Shown piece after piece: positions 1-11,290 of a DNA stretch of 64,000 nt. The first letter of the stretch is position 1; each line of letters begins with the position of its first letter. Made by a program: the position numbers and the translations under genes. Below the pieces are notes generated by a model. That model saw nothing but the letters and a program-made list of their open reading frames with translations, had not been told where the DNA came from and made no database searches. This stretch comes from Oopsacas minuta (Eukaryota; Porifera; Hexactinellida; Lyssacinosida; Leucopsacidae): positions 225,171 through 289,170 of the forward strand of contig JAKMXF010000325.1 in assembly GCA_024704765.1 (NCBI GenBank), in the 5' to 3' direction.

Positions 1-50
1 AATATCTCGAGGTGCAATGCGCCGAGTTCATCGCGAAGCGGCGAGCCATA
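1..50 (+). repeat. GC-rich 3' end of a Helitron-like element, cut by the window edge
   Basis: Positions 5-47 match the reverse complement of 9350-9395 with only a few mismatches; both contain the core GAGTTCATCGCGAAGCG. At 9.35 kb, and with a related sequence at 35.7 kb, this GAAGCG-rich block sits at the end opposite a TCTATATTATTAAAT-like start. I therefore read it as the 3' end of a plus-strand copy that begins before the window. The Helitron assignment is inference. Confidence 0.4.
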
Positions 51-62
51 TACTCAAAAATA

Positions 63-504
63 TACTGGGGGGCAATTGCCCCCCCCAGTTTTCAACATTG
101 GAAAAACTGAAATTAATTAGTAAACAAGAACGAATATAATTTTTTGGAAATTCTACCCGGATGAAGGCGTATTAGCTAGCATGGAATTACGCGCTTCTTC
201 TGCATCATCCACCTTTCCAACACATTATTAAAATTGATTGCTTTCACAATTTCTCTATTCAAGGAAATTGTCATCAAATCACTTGCTCCAGTGCTATCAA
301 GACTAGATCTAGCCCAACTTAATATTCTATTAATAACATTAAAGCTTATGTCGACTGTTGCAGTGCTAACAGGTGTGGTTTTGGAGATCATAATTAACTT
401 CTTTAATTGAGGGTAAATGTATCTAGTATGTGTACTGTGTAGTATTCTACGTGTATAATGAAATCAAAAACTAGCTCTGATAAGTTCAATTTTGCCCCCC
501 AGTA
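63..504. mobile_element. Small hAT-derived element remnant
   Basis: Inverted ends TACTGGGGGGCAATTG (63-78) and, at 487-504, the complement of TACTGGGGGGCAAAATTG enclose a hAT transposase C-terminal fragment at 176-391. I could not identify a clean target-site duplication, so the exact ends are uncertain. Confidence 0.4.
176..391 (-). pseudogene. hAT transposase C-terminal dimerisation fragment
   Basis: A 71-codon open frame reads TPVSTATVDISF at its start, then ILSWARSSL and LMTISLNREIVKAINFNNVL. The pattern of P-V-S-T-A-x-V-x-x-S-F followed by a basic/aliphatic helix is the hATC dimerisation motif at the C terminus of hAT transposases, where the usual form is VERSFS. The catalytic core and BED finger are absent, so this is a fragment. 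The ATG at 391 is simply an internal methionine. It lies between short GC-rich inverted ends. Confidence 0.55.
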
Positions 505-769
505 CTTTTTGAAGAATCGGCCACTGGTATATGGATTCGTATTCTAAAATATCTCAATTTCCTATGAGAAATTTTTGAATATCTGACTTTACGCATCATA
601 CTGAGAAATGATTATGGATAGCTTAATTCTACTAATGAGTTTAAGTTAGTATAGTAATATTCAAACCCAAGATGGGCTTAATTATATTTGGTTAGATAGC
701 AATTTTCCGATAGTGATCCTACCCAGGTATAGGAATCAAACAAGATTAAATTTGAGAAAATTATCCTTG

Positions 770-1150
770 ATTGAGTTACAAATTTCACTTGGTTACCAAT
801 GTTGTCCCAATTAAAGCCGAGATTACTTACAAAATCCACATAGCAGCTCCAGTATTACCACAGAAGGCATTAAATATTTTTGGTTGGCACATGGATAATA
901 AAAATTATTATTTCTACTACTTTTTAACTCTACCGAGTAGCGGATATACTCGGCTCCGGCCGAAATTTGGTACTTTTTCCTGGCACCGGCAAAAAATTGT
1001 GCCTCTGGTCGATCCCTAGTTGTACTTGAGGAACTAGGGATCGACTGGAGCCTCGGCCCTGATCCCGGCCGAAAAGTGGTACTTTTTTCCGGTCCCGGTC
1101 CCGGTCCCGGCCAAAATTGTGCCCCCAGTCGATCCGCGTAGCAACTACAG
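770..1150. repeat. Interspersed repeat segment with a GC-rich hairpin
   Basis: The part at 815-915 (a GAGATTACTTAC-like block, CCAGTATTACCACA, GGATAATAAAAA) has relatives at 38655-38740 and 55830-55930, so it is interspersed. It is followed by a GC-rich stretch with CGGTCCCGGTCCCGG. A perfect 14-bp inverted repeat, GTCGATCCCTAGTT at 1008-1021 and its complement at 1032-1045 with a 10-base loop, lies at its centre. No protein is supported; the open frames here are repeat shadows. Confidence 0.5.
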
Positions 1151-1384
1151 GCACTAAGAAAATTAGCTATTTCATACTCTTTAGTTACATCAGAAACACA
1201 AAGCTGTCGCGCAGCGACCTCCAGCGAAGTTCGCTTGTCATCGATTAAAATTGATATAATTAACTAATTCGATAATAACGTTTTTAGTAATGAGGATCGC
1301 TGATGGTTGACCATAACTGGCTCGGCTCGGACTATTTATAGCCAGGCCGGACAAGTTATGGCATGACAGGCCGAGCTGCCGAGG

Positions 1385-1520
1385 TTCGTGAAACTAGAGT
1401 CAGCTAGCCTAGCGGCGTCGAATAAGGGATGACTCGATGGGGTTATGAGAAATTTTGAGTATGGAATGTTGCCGCATTGCTGAGACATTCCAGTTATTGC
1501 TAGGAAAAAGTTCATTTGGC
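1385..1520 (+). repeat. Arm of the long-inverted-repeat element family
   Basis: It carries the family's characteristic series: CTAGAGTCAGCTAGCCTAGC, TCACTCGAT-like, TTTTGAG.ATGGAATGTTGCC, then a GAGACATTCC-like block. The same series occurs at 23945-24130, 37020-37260, 39205-39400 and 42715-42910 in this orientation. It occurs reversed at 35445-35620, 38330-38560 and 56230-56310. Confidence 0.6.
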
Positions 1521-4500
1521 CTTCGAATTAAATATTGTGATAAACTACACAATGTAATAAATATGAATATATTTGGTCAAAAGGTTCGATAAAATACCTC
1601 TATATTCCTGGGAATGAGATTCGAAAATATTTTCAAAAACTGTGTTCTCTGCAAAAAGAATTTTAAACCTTTATATACTAAATTACCTTACTGTATATTG
1701 GCCATGTTATAATTATAGAATTGCAATTAGTCCGTTAATTTAAAGTACTACCTAGTTCTTTCAGTTTTAATAGAGCATATTTTATTGCGATGGAGGAGGA
1801 TGATGTTTCCCCATTACGCGTACTCAATATGTAAATTAAGTTATGTATCCTAAATAAATTGTACCATCATCACTTACCAGGACAGTAATTCTTTACTGAA
1901 GTAATGATATCTCCTTTTGGTTATTTAGATAATTTATTATCTAACATATTTTAAGTGTTACTATTGTATCACTAGAGATTTGATCTGAGCAACCATGCAG
2001 TACCTTGAAGAGACATTCGAGGAATTTGAAAGCTCGATTTTTGTTCCTTCAATATGGATGACTGAATGGTTGAATCTGTTGGAATTTAACTGAATTGTGG
2101 AACCCAATAACGATGCTAGGACCACACTATGATGGGGTAAATAAGAGGAACCGGTGCGGAAAATGCCGCATGTTGTGGATACAAGAGATTTTAGGCGCGG
2201 ATATGCCGTATATGCCACACCGGGGCTATGCCTCTGGTTGAACTAAATCAGGAATCATTCAGTTGCAACTTGGTAATGATGCAAGTCCATCATTCAGTCA
2301 CCCTAAATTCACCAGATTCCACCATTTAGTCAACCCCTTCAAAATGTACCATCATATTTAGAGTGTAATTCCTACATTGCGTTGAAGGAACGGCATTAGT
2401 ATCGTGCTCTCGTTGATCGCACAATTACGATCAAAATCTATTTTTGACGATCTCAGACTGATCAGGGATCGATCATTTTTTTCCGAAAAAATGATCACGA
2501 TCTTCCATTCAATTTTTAGAACCCAACATGTATATCAAAATGTGCTAAGTTTTATGGCAATCGGACTTGTAGATTCGCTTGGCCGCGCGAACGGCGGACA
2601 GAAGAAGGCAATAGAGCTTCTCCCTTTAAGAGATTACTATAAATTGCAGAAAGGTGATGATCGCGATCCTTTTTGTCGCAGGATCGGGATCACGATCTCC
2701 GATCATTTCTTAATGAACGATGGGGATCGCGATCATTAATTTGGTTATCCGCTAATGCCCTAGTTGAAGGCATGATGTCACTAATTAGAGATTGTGAATT
2801 AAAATACACATGGATTGCTTTTAAAGATAAATAAAGATAAAAATAGTATCAAATTCAGGAACTAATAATCTAAAAATTTAACAATGATATGTATTAAGTG
2901 GTTTTCTTCCAAATAGTAATTTGTTCCTGAAAAGAGTGCTGTCATGCATAACTGGTCCGTGGGCTGGCTATAACTGGCCCGGGGCGGACCAGTAATTGAC
3001 TTATGGCAGACCATATATTGTCGACTCTATCTGATCCTAGTGTATCCGTACTTCCTGGGTACGAGTGTGGCTGGTAGCGAAATTGTGTTCTTTTACTATA
3101 TTAAGGTATACTTATACTTTCGGTTAGAGCTCATGAGTGGTCTCCATTTTACATACATATTTCTCTACTGGTTATTTCTAAGTGCTATTAGAGATAGATA
3201 TTTGATGCCAAAATTAGGAATGGATACAGCTGAGCTTTTGAGCTGTATCCATTCCTATGTTTAATTCTATCTGACTATTTAGTATATCACCTAATTCGAG
3301 ATAAAGTTTTCAAAAAATGTATATATTATTATAGATCCGGGTTGTTAGCAGAGCTCTGATAGCGAATTTGTCTAACTGGCATGTCAACAGCTAAAATTTA
3401 TTCTAAGTTGTATAATACGCCGTATAACGTTGACAAAAACCATCCCTGCCAAAAATGTATGAATTGACATATACTATATAAAGTACTTTGAGTAATGATA
3501 TTGCACACTCTGCAAAGATGGGAGTGAGCAACTGCCCTACTTGCCTACTACTGTTCCATCTAATTTCCGGGGGTTATGCTAAATGTGGTAAATTTCAAAT
3601 ATCTCGGGATCAAACATTTTTAAGCGAAAATCCGTGGGAGTAAGGTCTAAAAATCTCAAATCACCGCCTGTTCCGACGTATTTCCCTTAGGCCACCGGAT
3701 TCAGGGTAATTTGGTACCCCACATGTCTGTTGAGAGAAAGTCTCTACCAATATTTAGAAATTTGGATAATTTGTATTCTTTATATTCATAAATCAACAAT
3801 AAATTTACATATGAGAAACTTGAAATGCGAAATTCGGATTCAGCGTGCTTGATTACCCCTATATGTCTGTTGAGCACATGATAACATGTTGAAACCTAAT
3901 CTCTAGCAATCTTTTGGATTTTTACATAGAAATTTATGGAAATATAATTACTCAACTAAAAGGTGTGAAAGTATACACATTAGAAAATTTTCAAATCTCA
4001 GGTGCACAACTAGATGTCACTACGAGTATACATGCTTAATTTATTCTGCAAAGGTGTGAACAGGAGAGCGAACACATATATGTATGCCTACCTACCGACT
4101 AAGAGAGTCAACCAATTTAGAACTGTGCCACTATATTATAGTCTGCACAGTAAAATGAGAAAAAATCCAGGGGGTACCCCCAGATTCCTTAGAGGGATAC
4201 TATGCCTACCGCTTAAATCATATCCTGAATCACAGTAAATGAATGAGCTTGTGGTCTAAGGAGTACCTAGCACTAAAGTTTGAAATAATTGTCTCACCTG
4301 TTCAATGATTAGGTCTATACGGTGATTTTATGAAAAGTCCAAACGCATCTAAAGCTGAGTGATTGTTAATCGCTAGAAACATATGATAGGAGATTAGATA
4401 TTATGCAATATACTGTGTCAATGTAATCATATTGCAACATAGCCTAAGGTTGAAATTAATCAAATTATACTATAGTATGCATTGTATATATTTTGAAATC

Positions 4501-4642
4501 AAATCGTAATATTAATTCTCCTCATTTCCTCATCCTGTTCACTTTAAAGATCAGCTTATTCATTGAACAATCATGTCCTATGTTTGACAATTAGTTTTTG
4601 GATAATCATCAACACATCAATCTCTACCCCAAGTTAGCATTG
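1521..4642. other. Gene-free repeat-rich stretch
   Basis: I see no gene. 2400-2740 is unusually rich in GATCGCGATC/ATGATC words; its 111-codon open frame looks like a repeat shadow. 2946-3010 repeats the CATAACTGG...GGCTATAACTGG block also seen near 1306. 3215-3260 contains an inverted GGAATGGATACAGCT / AGCTGTATCCATTCC pair (near 3221 and 3242). 3690-3880 holds two degenerate copies of the ~130-bp GATTCAGCGT...GATTACCCC module. Confidence 0.5.
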
Positions 4643-4644
4643 TA

Positions 4645-5948
4645 CAACGGGCGTTCAAAAAGTTTCCGACCTTGGTCGTAGAATTTTAAGATACAAGATA
4701 TTATATTACGTATCTGTATTCATAATGAACCTTATTCTATTATCTATTCAGAACTATTTTACCTTTCACCATATCATCAATAGTTTTCTAGTTACGATTA
4801 TTTCAAATTTCTCAGTTTTGACTATTCTTGTATAGCTTCAAATTTGAAATTTGAGCAAAGATCCTATATCAAAATTCACACGCTTCTTGGTATTGGCCGG
4901 AAGGATATTCTCATTGACTTGGAAGTCGTTTATGGAGATGCTAGCCTTTCATATACTACTGTGAAGGAGTGGGCCAAGCGGTTTCGTGAAGGACGAGAGT
5001 CACTGAAAGATGAGGAACGAATCGGGCGTCCCAGATCCGCCGTCACTAGCAGTAACACCTCTGAAATTCGCTGGAGAGTGGAAGATCCTCTTATCACTGT
5101 TGAGGAGTTAGCTATGAGTGTGGGATCTCAACGGGAGCTGTTCATTCCATACTTATCGATGAGCTGAGAGTTACCAAAATTTGTTCGAGGTGGATCTCGC
5201 ATTCCCTTACGAATGACCAAAAGGACCGGCGGGTAACTTATGCAAGAATAATGCTCTCCGAGTATAAAGACTCGAATCCAAGAAGGCTGGCAGAAATCAT
5301 TACTGGTGACGAGACTTGGATGAGATACGACGAGTCACTATCCAAAGAAAGAAACAAGGTATAGGTCGTAAAAGGTGAGGCGCCTCCTTTCAATCCTAGG
5401 CCGGACTTCAGAGATCAGAAGGTCCTGTACTCAATTATCTTTGATGCACATGGGCCAGTTGCCCAGATTACAATACCAAAAGGGAAAACAATTACCGAGG
5501 ACTTTTATGCCAACAGTTGCCTCTCAGAATTAGAAAAACATTACTTGGAGCAGCGGCCAAAGTCTGGACCGCGGGGCATGTTATTATTGCACAATAATGC
5601 ACGGCCACATAAAACTAAGCTCGTAAAGTCAGAGTTGTTGAGCTAGATCACCCACCCTACTCACCTGACCTCGCTCCTTGTGATTTCTTGCTCTTTGCAA
5701 AGTTGGAAAAGGACCTTGCAGGCAGGCATTTTGATACCAGAATCGACCTAGGGAATGCAATTTGGAGATCCCTAAAAGACATCCCGCCCGAAGACTATAA
5801 GAATGTAATTTTTTTAATGGCTAGATCATTTACAACGAGTCATAGACGTTAATGGTGATTATTTCGAGAAAATATAACAATTGTACATGTGTATTCTGTA
5901 TAGTGACAAAAATATGGGGTAGGGTCGGGAACTTTTGAACGCCCGTTG
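4645..5948 (+). mobile_element. Mariner-type element with TIRs and TA duplication
   Basis: The ends are inverted: CAACGGGCGTTCAAAAAGTT starts at 4645 and its near-exact complement ends at 5948, with one indel and one substitution. TA dinucleotides flank both sides (4643-4644 and 5949-5950), the expected Tc1/mariner target duplication. The length of 1304 bp is typical for a full-length mariner. The transposase inside is broken. Its TIR differs from that of the element at 15.6 kb, so two mariner lineages are present. Confidence 0.9.
4844..5860 (+). pseudogene. Mariner transposase, degenerate
   Basis: The first frame (to about 5130) gives the N-terminal helix-turn-helix region with TVKEWAKRFREGRESLKDEE and GRP. 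The next frame gives RWISHSL, TGDETW (first catalytic Asp) and later LLLHNNARPHKT. HPPYSPDLAPCDFLLF follows after another shift (third Asp present). The second catalytic Asp of the usual HDNARPH is Asn here, and there are several frameshifts plus stops near 5363 and 5644. No ATG starts the frame; it opens with TTG. Family members are about 345 residues. It is certainly inactive. Confidence 0.85.
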
Positions 5949-5950
5949 TA

Positions 5951-6602
5951 ATTCACATTTTAGTAGATCTGGAAGTATTTGGTTTACTCTATGGCACAGA
6001 CTTGTGTAAATCCGAACTCCAATAAGTACTTCCGCGCGATTCTGTGTAATCTTGCATCCGATAAATCTGAAATTAGTACATATATGTACATTTTGGTTGT
6101 AGGTTGCACCTGAAAACTGTGTTTTTCTAAAATGGATTTCACCATTTCAATGTGAAATTCAAAATATACCGACACAACACGAAATTAGTGAGATTTACAA
6201 GAAATGATCATACCTAGCAGTTATTAAGGGAGATAACTATTAAAATTTGCTTTCGCAGGCGAATAGGCTACTAATCGCTAGCGAACAACAACTATAAGAA
6301 CAATTTAAAAACACTGTTGCAACAAACAGGGCCTAGTTTGTAGCTAATCCATGAAAATTCTTACTTAACAATTCAAATACGTCTTCAGATGAGTTATTAA
6401 AAATCCTTGTTCGATTATCAAATAACTCTGATTCGAAGTCGAATATGGTTTAGCATCTATCTTTCGTATCTATTGAGGAAGTTGTTGGTTCTTGCCAATA
6501 CAGCAGTTTCTAATTGGAGATACACATACGTAATTAGTATTGGCTGATTTGAATAATTATAATAATGATTACAATATTATAGATTTCTAAGTAATATTAC
6601 AA
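5951..6602. other. Intergenic, no recognised feature
   Basis: AT-rich DNA between the mariner and the hAT element. The short open frame at 5984-6175 shows no recognisable domain and I do not support it as a gene. Confidence 0.4.
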
Positions 6603-6891
6603 ACATAAATCAGGCACGTAGCTAGAGCAAGAAATTCAGGGGGGCAAGAAGTATTTCGGGAGGGCAATTGCAGTGATATATATATTTGAAAAGTTAATTA
6701 CTTGTATATAACAAGTACGACCCAGTCTCCTTTCCTTACATGTATAACTTTTTAATTCATCAAGTACCAGACAACTAAGCTAGGAAGTACGAGACTAGTC
6801 TACATTATATATAATGCCATATAGTAAGAGCATTTATTAAGATACTAACTCAATTCAGGGATACTATTTGACATTACAAAAGAAAGCGGCG

Positions 6892-7085
6892 GTGCTTCAT
6901 CTACTTAAAATGTTCAATCACATCATTATAGCAAAGTGTTTCTGCAATATCTTTTTCAATAGATAACATGGCAAGATGGTTGAGACGCTCAGTGGTCATT
7001 TGTGAGCGCAAACGAGTTTTATTCTCTTAACAGATGAGAACATTCGCTCAACCTTCCAAGACGTCTGAGGGATAGTCACAAGAAT
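6892..7085 (-). pseudogene. hAT transposase C-terminal remnant (ZMYM1/TTF-type hAT)
   Basis: On the minus strand one frame gives MFSSVKRIK. The overlapping next frame gives KTRLRSQMTTERLNHLAMLS and then IEKDIAETLCYNDVIEHF before a stop. This is the ending of hATC domains of the ZMYM1-like transposase type: F-S-x-L-K-R-I-K, R-L-R, then M-x-x-E-R-L-x-x-L-A. One frameshift splits it, and nothing upstream of the dimerisation domain is recognisable. It is the coding residue of the surrounding deleted hAT. Confidence 0.75.
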
Positions 7086-7356
7086 TTGGTATAAAATAAG
7101 CTTTGAAAACTGAAAAACTAAGAGTATCACCAATGCTTCAATCACTTCAATGGACAGTCTAACTTCTGACAACAATTACTAGCGATCTGTGGTATTCAAT
7201 TAAAATTATAGTAGAAATTCAGTGGCTATCAAAATAGAACCAGTTTACTATCAATGAGCGTTACTTCCTGTCTAGTATTAAAACATCATCGCAACAACGC
7301 GAGTTATAAATTTCATAGTTTTGACGATGCAGTTGAAGTACATAGGCTATTAACTA

Positions 7357-7497
7357 CAGTGGAGTTCGATTATTAGCAACTCGGATTTTGCAGAAATTTG
7401 GTTGCTAATAGGGCAACGAAATTAACATTATAATCCCGTTTGGGACCCGAAAGCTGGTTGCTAATAGAGCAATATTGCTAATAAACTAACTACACTG
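7357..7497. mobile_element. Tc1/mariner-type MITE, nested in hAT
   Basis: CAGTGGAGTTCGATTATTAGC at the left is mirrored at the right by the complement of CAGTGTAGTTAGTTTATTAGC. TA flanks both ends (7355-7356 and 7498-7499). It is 141 bp with no coding capacity. It interrupts the hAT element at 6611-7574, so it inserted later. Confidence 0.8.
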
Positions 7498-7582
7498 TAT
7501 ATAAAAACGAAAACTTTCAAATTTATCTGGGGGGGCGACTGCCCCTCCTTGCCCCCACTGTAGCTACGTCCCTGACATAAAT

Positions 7583-8292
7583 ATGATCAGTTCTATTTGA
7601 TTTCACGTAATGTGGTTGTGCTGCAATTATCTAGTCTGTTCTGTAACATCACAAGTTCATAACGTAAAGTCTCCTCAGGTATATCTTACCTCTCCAATAA
7701 ATCACCTCATTAATTTACTCTGGATAGTCGTATCGTATGATTATTGCTATCAGTACAATTAATTAAGATATCCGTGTATCTTAGTTTATCCTAATGTCCA
7801 AGGCTTATCAATGGCTCCTTATTGGTCATTTGTGGCGCGGAGGGTACCACAAATAGGAGCGAAGAGAGTTTACAAATTCTTAATAATATTTATATAATTA
7901 TTGCTTGGTTGCTTTGGAAATAAAGAAACGTACACAACTTTGAAATCAATTTCAAGTGTTGCTTTCCTAAAACTAGTGGAGAAGCACTACTATAGTATAT
8001 ACAGAGGTTAGTGTTTTGTTCGTAAATATTTTGTAGCTGTGTCGAACCGGGGCAGGGGTGCTTGAGCCCTCCACTCCCCTAGCTTGATTACAGTCCCATA
8101 GAACTAATGCAAAATATATTTGTGAGCAGGTGAGGCCCCCTAGGCCCTAACCTAAATCGTACAAGTTGCTAGAAAGTTCGGTGCCCTAGAGTACTTGTGA
8201 GGAATTAGATGCTATTAAGAAACAGTTCTCAAAATTAACATGATACCAATAAAGCAGCTAAGAGGGGGCTGACTAAAAATAACGGACAGTAA
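7583..8292. other. Intergenic, no recognised feature
   Basis: No gene or repeat boundary that I can support. 7800-7880 has a GC-richer patch around GTGGCGCGGAGGGTACCAC, and 8050-8100 another; either could be a fragment of an element. Confidence 0.35.
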
Positions 8293-8294
8293 TA

Positions 8295-8481
8295 CAGTAG
8301 AGACTCCGAATAACAGACACGTTGGGAACATCTCTTCTATCCGTTTTAGGGAGTTGTCCGCTTCTCGGAGACTGCTAAAGTATTACATATATGATTGCTA
8401 ATTCATTCCGTTCCAGGAGGTTTGTCCGTTGTAGAGAATTGTCCGCTTCTAGGAGTGTCTATTTGGGAGACGCCACTATAG
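8295..8481. mobile_element. Tc1/mariner-type MITE (CAGTAGAG family)
   Basis: It starts with TA then CAGTAGAGACTCCGAATAA and ends with the complement of CTATAGTGGCGTCTCCCAAAT then TA, giving imperfect terminal inverted repeats. Internally it repeats TTGTCCGCTTCTCGGAG (near 8353) and TTGTCCGCTTCTAGGAG (near 8439). It is similar in size and ends to 18275-18415 and 7357-7497. Confidence 0.55.
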
Positions 8482-8484
8482 TAC

Positions 8485-9340
8485 TTTTGAACTCCGAAAG
8501 GAGGCATGAGGTGTTTCGCTAGAGAGTATATAGGGATCGCAGAATATGTCAGGAGGTTGCAGAAAAAGGAACCTGGGCAAAAATTAAAACGTTTCAGTTC
8601 ACTCTATTTCATGATTGAAATTTCAGCCGATTTTATGGACTATGCGGGACGTACTTACACTTATGCGCACGTCCGTGCGGAATATATCATCAAAAAGAGT
8701 ACAGATATACATTTTGGGGTGATGTTTGCACCTGTGGCATGAATTTTTCCAAAAAATTGTTCGCACCCTTTTTGGTGATAAATAATTTTCTCACTTGCAC
8801 TTTCACCTACAATTTCATTTTTCTGGGAAATTGATATTAATACAGTAATTCATAACGCCACTTTTGTGACACTTTAAAATTTCCCATTGAAATTGTATTA
8901 GTTTGTGCATAGTTAAGAACAAGGAGCAAAATCGCATAAGGAGGTTATCTATAGGATGGTATGTGACCTAAGTTATAACAAGGCCTGTTTACTGGAGTGA
9001 ATTTTAGACCATGGATGTCGGTTAAGGCCATTAATTTATATTACAAATAATGATCTATTAGATGGTATTCATCCCAATCGTGAACTTAGAAATTGTCCTT
9101 GGATGTCGTTGAAGTTTATTGATTATGTAACAAAAAATTATTATACGTAGATAAAAGATGACCGAATGTACAGTCTAAGAAATAAAGTACATTGGTTTAA
9201 TACAAAAAATACCATAAAATAAGTCACACATTAAATATTAGTAGGGTTTAGAGACAAAATAAATAGGAACTATTTGGGTTTCAACTTCTTCAATTTTCGA
9301 GTGACTTCAAGGGTAGCAAGGCATTCATATTTTTAATTTT
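8485..9340. other. Intergenic, no recognised feature
   Basis: The 78-codon open frame at 8506-8742 has no family signature I recognise, so I do not call a gene. The rest is AT-rich without clear repeat structure. Confidence 0.4.
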
Positions 9341-9344
9341 ACGA

Positions 9345-9959
9345 GCCCTTAGCTCGTCGCTTCGCGATGAACTCGCCGCATTGCGCCTCGAGGTATTCAT
9401 CGGTCAAAGAAACAGACAAAGAACAATTGAGATTTAATAATATTCATGTTTTTTACAATATTCAGACTCAGCATACTCGATTACCCCAGTATAGTGGTTG
9501 AAAGTATGATTCTACCTCAATTTTGAAATTTGTTTGTTTTATGTACCTAAAAGTAAACAAATATTCACAATATATTGTTTATAATACCATATTCGGACTC
9601 AGCATACTCGAATACCCCAGCATAGTCGTTGTAAGTATGATTCTACCTCAATTTTGAAATTTGTTTACTTTATATTCATAAAAACAACCACAAATTTACA
9701 CATGAGAAACTCGAAAATGCGAAATTGGGATTCAGCGTACTTAGTTACCCCTGTGAAGCCGTTTAGTGCAAGGATCTACGTGTGAAAATCGGATTCAGCA
9801 TGTTCGATATATTTAGTAAGTTTTATGAATTCTATTTACTTCCTTGATAAACACGATAAATACATAGTTACGTGATAATTTCAAAATTGCATACCATAAA
9901 TCCTTTCCTTGACAACGTACAAACAAACACAAACAACAATTGAGATTTAATAATATAGA
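9345..9959 (-). mobile_element. Helitron-like non-autonomous element with ~130-bp modules
   Basis: Read on the minus strand it begins at 9959 with TCTATATTATTAAATCTCAA followed by TTGTTTGTGTTTG, a start characteristic of many animal Helitrons. It ends near 9345 in a GAAGCG-rich palindromic tail with stem ACGAGC/GCTCGT. In between are at least three tandem ~130-bp modules marked by GACTCAGCATACTCGA near 9465, 9594 and 9727. There are no terminal inverted repeats. The similar element at 19366 supports it as a family. The Helitron class is inferred from end sequences; no Rep/helicase is present. Confidence 0.5.
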
Positions 9960-10509
9960 TTGGATAAGATACAATTTTAATTTAGAGGTCAATAATTTAG
10001 CTAATATATACCACATTAGTGTACCACAACTGTTGCACATATCTCTCCATATATCAGCTTGTTCATTTTCTAAAACTGTAATTGTTAAGTGAATGAGAAG
10101 TTTTCTAGACTGACTGGTAACAAAACTACCGAATAAGCCTCGATCATATAAATTAGCTATATAGCAGAAACAATGATGGATTTATGTCAATAGCGTGAGG
10201 AATAGTATGTTTTAAGATTCGGTCTGGAGAAAATTAGATATTTAAGTTCATAGTATAATTATCTGTACATAAAACTTGAACAAAGAGATCACGAGGATGG
10301 TGATCAACTTCATTTAGTAATAGATTAACTCCATGAATTACATGTATCTTAGACAGGGATAGAGAAAGCCGTACACCTTCATAGTAACCAATAGTATGTG
10401 GTAATTCTGTAATGGTTAACGAACAACAAATCGAAATCAAACAAGTAACTGTTTTAAAGGTTTGACCCAATTCAGGGAAATATCATTAGAAGGCCTAATT
10501 ATCCAATGA
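9960..10509. other. Region downstream of the THAP pseudogene
   Basis: A 78-codon minus-strand open frame at 10234-10470 lies just beyond the THAP frame. It might be a further piece of the same protein, but I recognise no domain. Nothing else stands out. Confidence 0.3.
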
Positions 10510-10983
10510 TCAGGGAGATATATTTGTTTGTTTTTGGACACCAATTCTTGTAATGGGTGGTGATTTGAAAATTTCATTATCTACACGGTACTGTAATAGA
10601 TTCTGTTCTATAGCAGTAGTAACAATTAATTCCTGTTCTTTCAGGGCTTGATCAAATCGCTGTTGTTTGGTAGAAGAAGAAAAACGAGGTGAACAGTCGG
10701 AGAGGAATCTTGGCATCGCTTCTTTAACTAATTCAGGTTTGGTGGGTACTTCTAAATATGATCCATCTGATTGAAGGGCAGGATAACTTGTAATAATGTA
10801 TTCTGAGAGGAAATGTTTAGAACAAACAAATACACATTTCAAGTCTCGGATATCTTCCCTGCAGAGCACACCTAGCCATTGATCGATAAGCATAAGTGGA
10901 CCACTTGGTAGCTTAAATGCAGGAGTATAAGGCTCTCCTCAATAATTACTCCGACAGTTAGGGGCCGAACACTTGTTAGGCAT
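10510..10983 (-). pseudogene. THAP-domain protein, one internal stop
   Basis: From ATG at 10983 the frame reads MPNKCSAPNCRSNY, hits TGA (10939-10941), then continues GEPYTPAFKLP to a stop at 10510. The THAP C2CH pattern is visible: Cys5, Cys10, then VCSKHF about 50 residues later, followed by an A-M-P-R-F motif. The conserved Trp is in IDQWLG. After the ~80-residue finger come a Ser-rich stretch and a helical region. THAP fingers bind DNA and occur in both host regulators and P-element-type transposases; I cannot tell which this was. The stop could come from a CGA codon by C-to-T change. Length without the stop is about 157 residues, so it may also be 3'-truncated. Confidence 0.7.
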
Positions 10984-11149
10984 GACAAGCTAACTGAAAG
11001 TATAAAAGATTAATATACATAAGAAAAGGAGAAATCGAGAAGTAAAATAAAGAAATGTATATAAGCAAAATAAAAATAATAAAACATGAGGGAGAAGCGG
11101 CAATACGCAGATAAAACTACGAGATGGTAAGGGGTAACGGATGGAGAGT

Positions 11150-11290
11150 ACGTAAATTATGTTGTGAATATTTGTTTACTTTTAGGTACATAAAGTAAAC
11201 AAATTTCAAATTCGTAGTAGATTCCTACTTTCAACGGCTATAATGGGGTAATCGAATATGCTGAGTAAAGATTTCCCCATTTTTGAAGTT
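11150..11290 (+). repeat. ~130-bp module, inverted relative to the 9.46-kb copy
   Basis: ATATTTGTTTACTTTTAGGT...GGGGTAATCGAATATGCTGA is the reverse complement of the module at 9460-9570. The two copies thus flank the THAP pseudogene in opposite orientation, about 1.7 kb apart. Confidence 0.6.

Larger units (their letters stand above)
6611..7574. mobile_element. Internally deleted hAT transposon with perfect 8-bp TSD
   Basis: The ends are inverted: CAGGCACGTAGCTAGAG at 6611 and the complement of CAGGGACGTAGCTACAG ending at 7574. A perfect 8-bp duplication ACATAAAT flanks it at 6603-6610 and 7575-7582. CAGGG-type ends and an 8-bp duplication are hAT hallmarks. At 964 bp it is too short for a full transposase, but it retains a C-terminal fragment on the minus strand (6892-7085). 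A Tc1/mariner-type MITE (7357-7497) has inserted inside it. Confidence 0.85.

Noticed and set aside
2404-2739. 111-codon open frame
   Set aside because: It consists of repeated GATC-rich words and has no recognisable domain or splice context.
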